This document shows positions 5,759-7,001 of a stretch of 7,001 nucleotides of DNA, piece after piece. The translations under genes and the position numbers were made by a program. Each line of letters opens with the position of its first letter. Positions within the stretch are counted from its first letter, which is position 1. The notes below the pieces were generated by a model that saw only the letters and a list, made by a program, of their open reading frames with translations, did not search any database and was not told the origin of the DNA. Source of the DNA: an uncultured Rhodospirillales bacterium (lineage in GTDB: Bacteria; Pseudomonadota; Alphaproteobacteria; Acetobacterales; Acetobacteraceae); NCBI GenBank assembly GCA_903928045.1, contig CAIYPH010000607.1, forward strand, positions 1 to 7,001, written 5' to 3'.

Positions 5759-6772
5759 CTAACGCCGCCTACTCACCGCACTCCGCTGCGCCAGCCCCAT
5801 CACCGCACTGCGACAAACGGTCTCCGCCGGCGTCCCCGTTCGCTTGCACGCCCGCTCCGCCTCCCACAGCCGCGTGCAGGCCTGCTCGATCGCGGCCGGC
5901 GGCCACAAGTTGAGCGCCTGGACGAACACCGGCTCGCGGCGGAAGAACAACGGCGGCCGCATCGCCTTCGCCGCCTCGCCCGCCGATAGCCCGTCGCTCA
6001 TCGCGGCCCGGGCGCGTTGCAGCTTCTGCATATGCATCAACGCCGCCCGCAACACCGCCACCGGCGCCGAACCTTCCGCCAGCGCGAGTTCAAGCGCCCG
6101 ATCGGCCGCGGGCACGTCGCCGGCGGTGGCGCTGAACAGCGCGTCCTCCAGCGACAATCCGGCCATGTCGCCGACGCAGGTTTGCGCCGCCGCCAGGTCG
6201 ACCTGCTTTCCCTCGCCCACATAGAGGGCGAGCTTCTCGATCTCGCCTCGGGTCAATGACTGGTCGGCGCCGAGGTGGTCGGCGAGGAAGCGCAGCGCCT
6301 CGGCGTCCACCCCCACCTTCAGCTCGGTCAGCATCGCGCGAATCTCGGTCTCCAGCGCGCGCCCTTCGAGGGGGTAGCAGATGATCGCCACCCCACCGGG
6401 GGCCTTCTCCAACGCGGCGCGCAGTTTGCTGCGGCTGGCGAGACCCGGCGCCTCGAGGATCAGGAACCCCGCCGGCTTGCCCTCCAGTACCGGCGTGATG
6501 TGAGACAGCATCGCGTCGGTCACCTCGCGCACGCGCACCACGCGCCGCCCCCCGGTGAGCGACATCGAGGCCATCTCGTCCGCGATGGACGAGGCGTGTT
6601 CGCGGTCGAGTTCCACCACGCGGAACGGGTCGTCGGTTGACCCGGCGACCGCGATCACCAGGCGACGGGCCCGTTCGCGGATCATCCCGCTATCCTCGCC
6701 GGCCAGCAGAACGGCGCTGACCGATCCGGGGTCGCGCAGGAACCCTTCGATCTGGCGCGCTTCGAGCTTCAT
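5759..6772 (-). CDS. holA: DNA polymerase III subunit delta
   Basis: Delta is the clamp-loader subunit that opens the beta sliding clamp in the replisome. The product is 337 residues, the usual size. Features seen are the N-terminal GEDSGMIRERAR (25-36), the clamp-contact region SLTGGRRVVRVRE (71-83), the mid-domain LADHLGADQSLTRGEIEKLALY (163-184), and the C-terminal collar segment CKRTGTPAETV (309-319). Together these are typical of HolA. Leu72-Thr73 aligns with the E. coli Leu73-Phe74 pair that wedges the clamp open, so the phenylalanine is replaced. The ATG at 6772-6770 lies 4 nt after the lptE stop, so the two genes are co-transcribed and probably coupled. The nearest Shine-Dalgarno-like bases (GAG and AGGG) overlap the lptE stop codon. 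Transcription runs into hairpin copy B immediately after the TAG. Identification is firm. Confidence 0.95.
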   Translation of the reverse strand: MKLEARQIEGFLRDPGSVSAVLLAGEDSGMIRERARRLVIAVAGSTDDPFRVVELDREHASSIADEMASMSLTGGRRVVRVREVTDAMLSHITPVLEGKPAGFLILEAPGLASRSKLRAALEKAPGGVAIICYPLEGRALETEIRAMLTELKVGVDAEALRFLADHLGADQSLTRGEIEKLALYVGEGKQVDLAAAQTCVGDMAGLSLEDALFSATAGDVPAADRALELALAEGSAPVAVLRAALMHMQKLQRARAAMSDGLSAGEAAKAMRPPLFFRREPVFVQALNLWPPAAIEQACTRLWEAERACKRTGTPAETVCRSAVMGLAQRSAVSRRR

Positions 6773-6776
6773 CGCC

Positions 6777-7001
6777 CTACTCGGTCGCGGCGTGGCGGTT
6801 GAACCAGGCGGCGAGCTGCAAGGTCATCTGCTCGGCAACCTGCCCGGCCAGGCGGCGCTGCACCGCTTCGGATTCCATGTCGATGGCGAAGAATTGCTGG
6901 TCGTAGATGTTGAGCCCATCGAGGGCGCGAGTTGTCCCGCTCGCCAGGGTCTGGCGCTTGGTGTCCTGCGACACCAGGCTCCACGTCGCGACGCCGACGA
7001 G
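6777..7001 (-). CDS. lptE: LPS-assembly lipoprotein LptE, C-terminal part (5' end outside window)
   Basis: The frame is open from the right edge to a TAG at 6779-6777, giving the last 74 residues. A GTG at 6974 is internal, because the frame continues upstream of it (LVGVATWSLVSQDTK). LptE plugs the LptD barrel in the outer membrane and helps place lipopolysaccharide on the cell surface. The visible part has the family's C-terminal pattern: beta strands ending in a SGTTRALDGLNIYDQQFFAI-type segment, then a helix with paired arginines and RLAGQVAEQMTLQLAAWF. Position immediately upstream of holA, with a 4-bp gap, is the conserved proteobacterial arrangement and strengthens the call. The lipoprotein signal and N-terminal half lie outside the window and could not be checked. 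Confidence 0.8.
   Translation of the reverse strand, partial: LVGVATWSLVSQDTKRQTLASGTTRALDGLNIYDQQFFAIDMESEAVQRRLAGQVAEQMTLQLAAWFNRHAATE

Noticed and set aside
1..7001. CRISPR array, tRNA/rRNA, transposase, phage or defence genes
   Set aside because: Looked for and not seen. There is no regularly spaced repeat array, no tRNA-like cloverleaf, and every long frame is either an identified gene or its shadow.

Overview
This is a GC-rich stretch from what looks like an alphaproteobacterium, most plausibly Acetobacteraceae or another Rhodospirillales. The evidence is the codon use (strong preference for GCC, CGC and CTC), an alphaproteobacterial-type GlnD, and an lptE-holA gene pair. Low-GC intergenic hairpin repeats, of a kind I associate with Acetobacteraceae, also fit. 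The lineage call is inference; no rRNA or species marker is present.

Layout. At the left edge, on the minus strand, is the N-terminal 299 residues of an exported WXXGXW-repeat protein whose gene runs off the window. A divergent intergenic region of about 290 bp holds two inverted repeats. Then, on the plus strand, comes a complete glnD (PII uridylyltransferase/uridylyl-removing enzyme). A small exported protein of unknown function overlaps its stop codon and is probably translationally coupled to it. After a 60-bp gap containing a degenerate hairpin repeat comes a complete inosine-uridine-type nucleoside hydrolase. It converges on the minus-strand pair lptE (C-terminus only, entering from the right edge) and holA (DNA polymerase III delta subunit, complete), which are 4 bp apart.

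How the genes relate. GlnD senses glutamine and sets nitrogen-assimilation status through PII. The nucleoside hydrolase salvages bases from nucleosides. LptE and HolA serve LPS export and clamp loading and share only an operon. No evident pathway links the whole window; it is mostly core chromosome.

The most unusual structure is the about 150-bp AT-rich intergenic block between the convergent nucleoside hydrolase and holA genes. It contains two inverted copies of a hairpin repeat, an outer inverted repeat joining them, and a further inner inverted repeat, so the whole block could fold as a nested cruciform. A third, partial copy of the repeat lies upstream of the nucleoside hydrolase. I see no defence system, phage, transposase gene, CRISPR array, rRNA or tRNA here.
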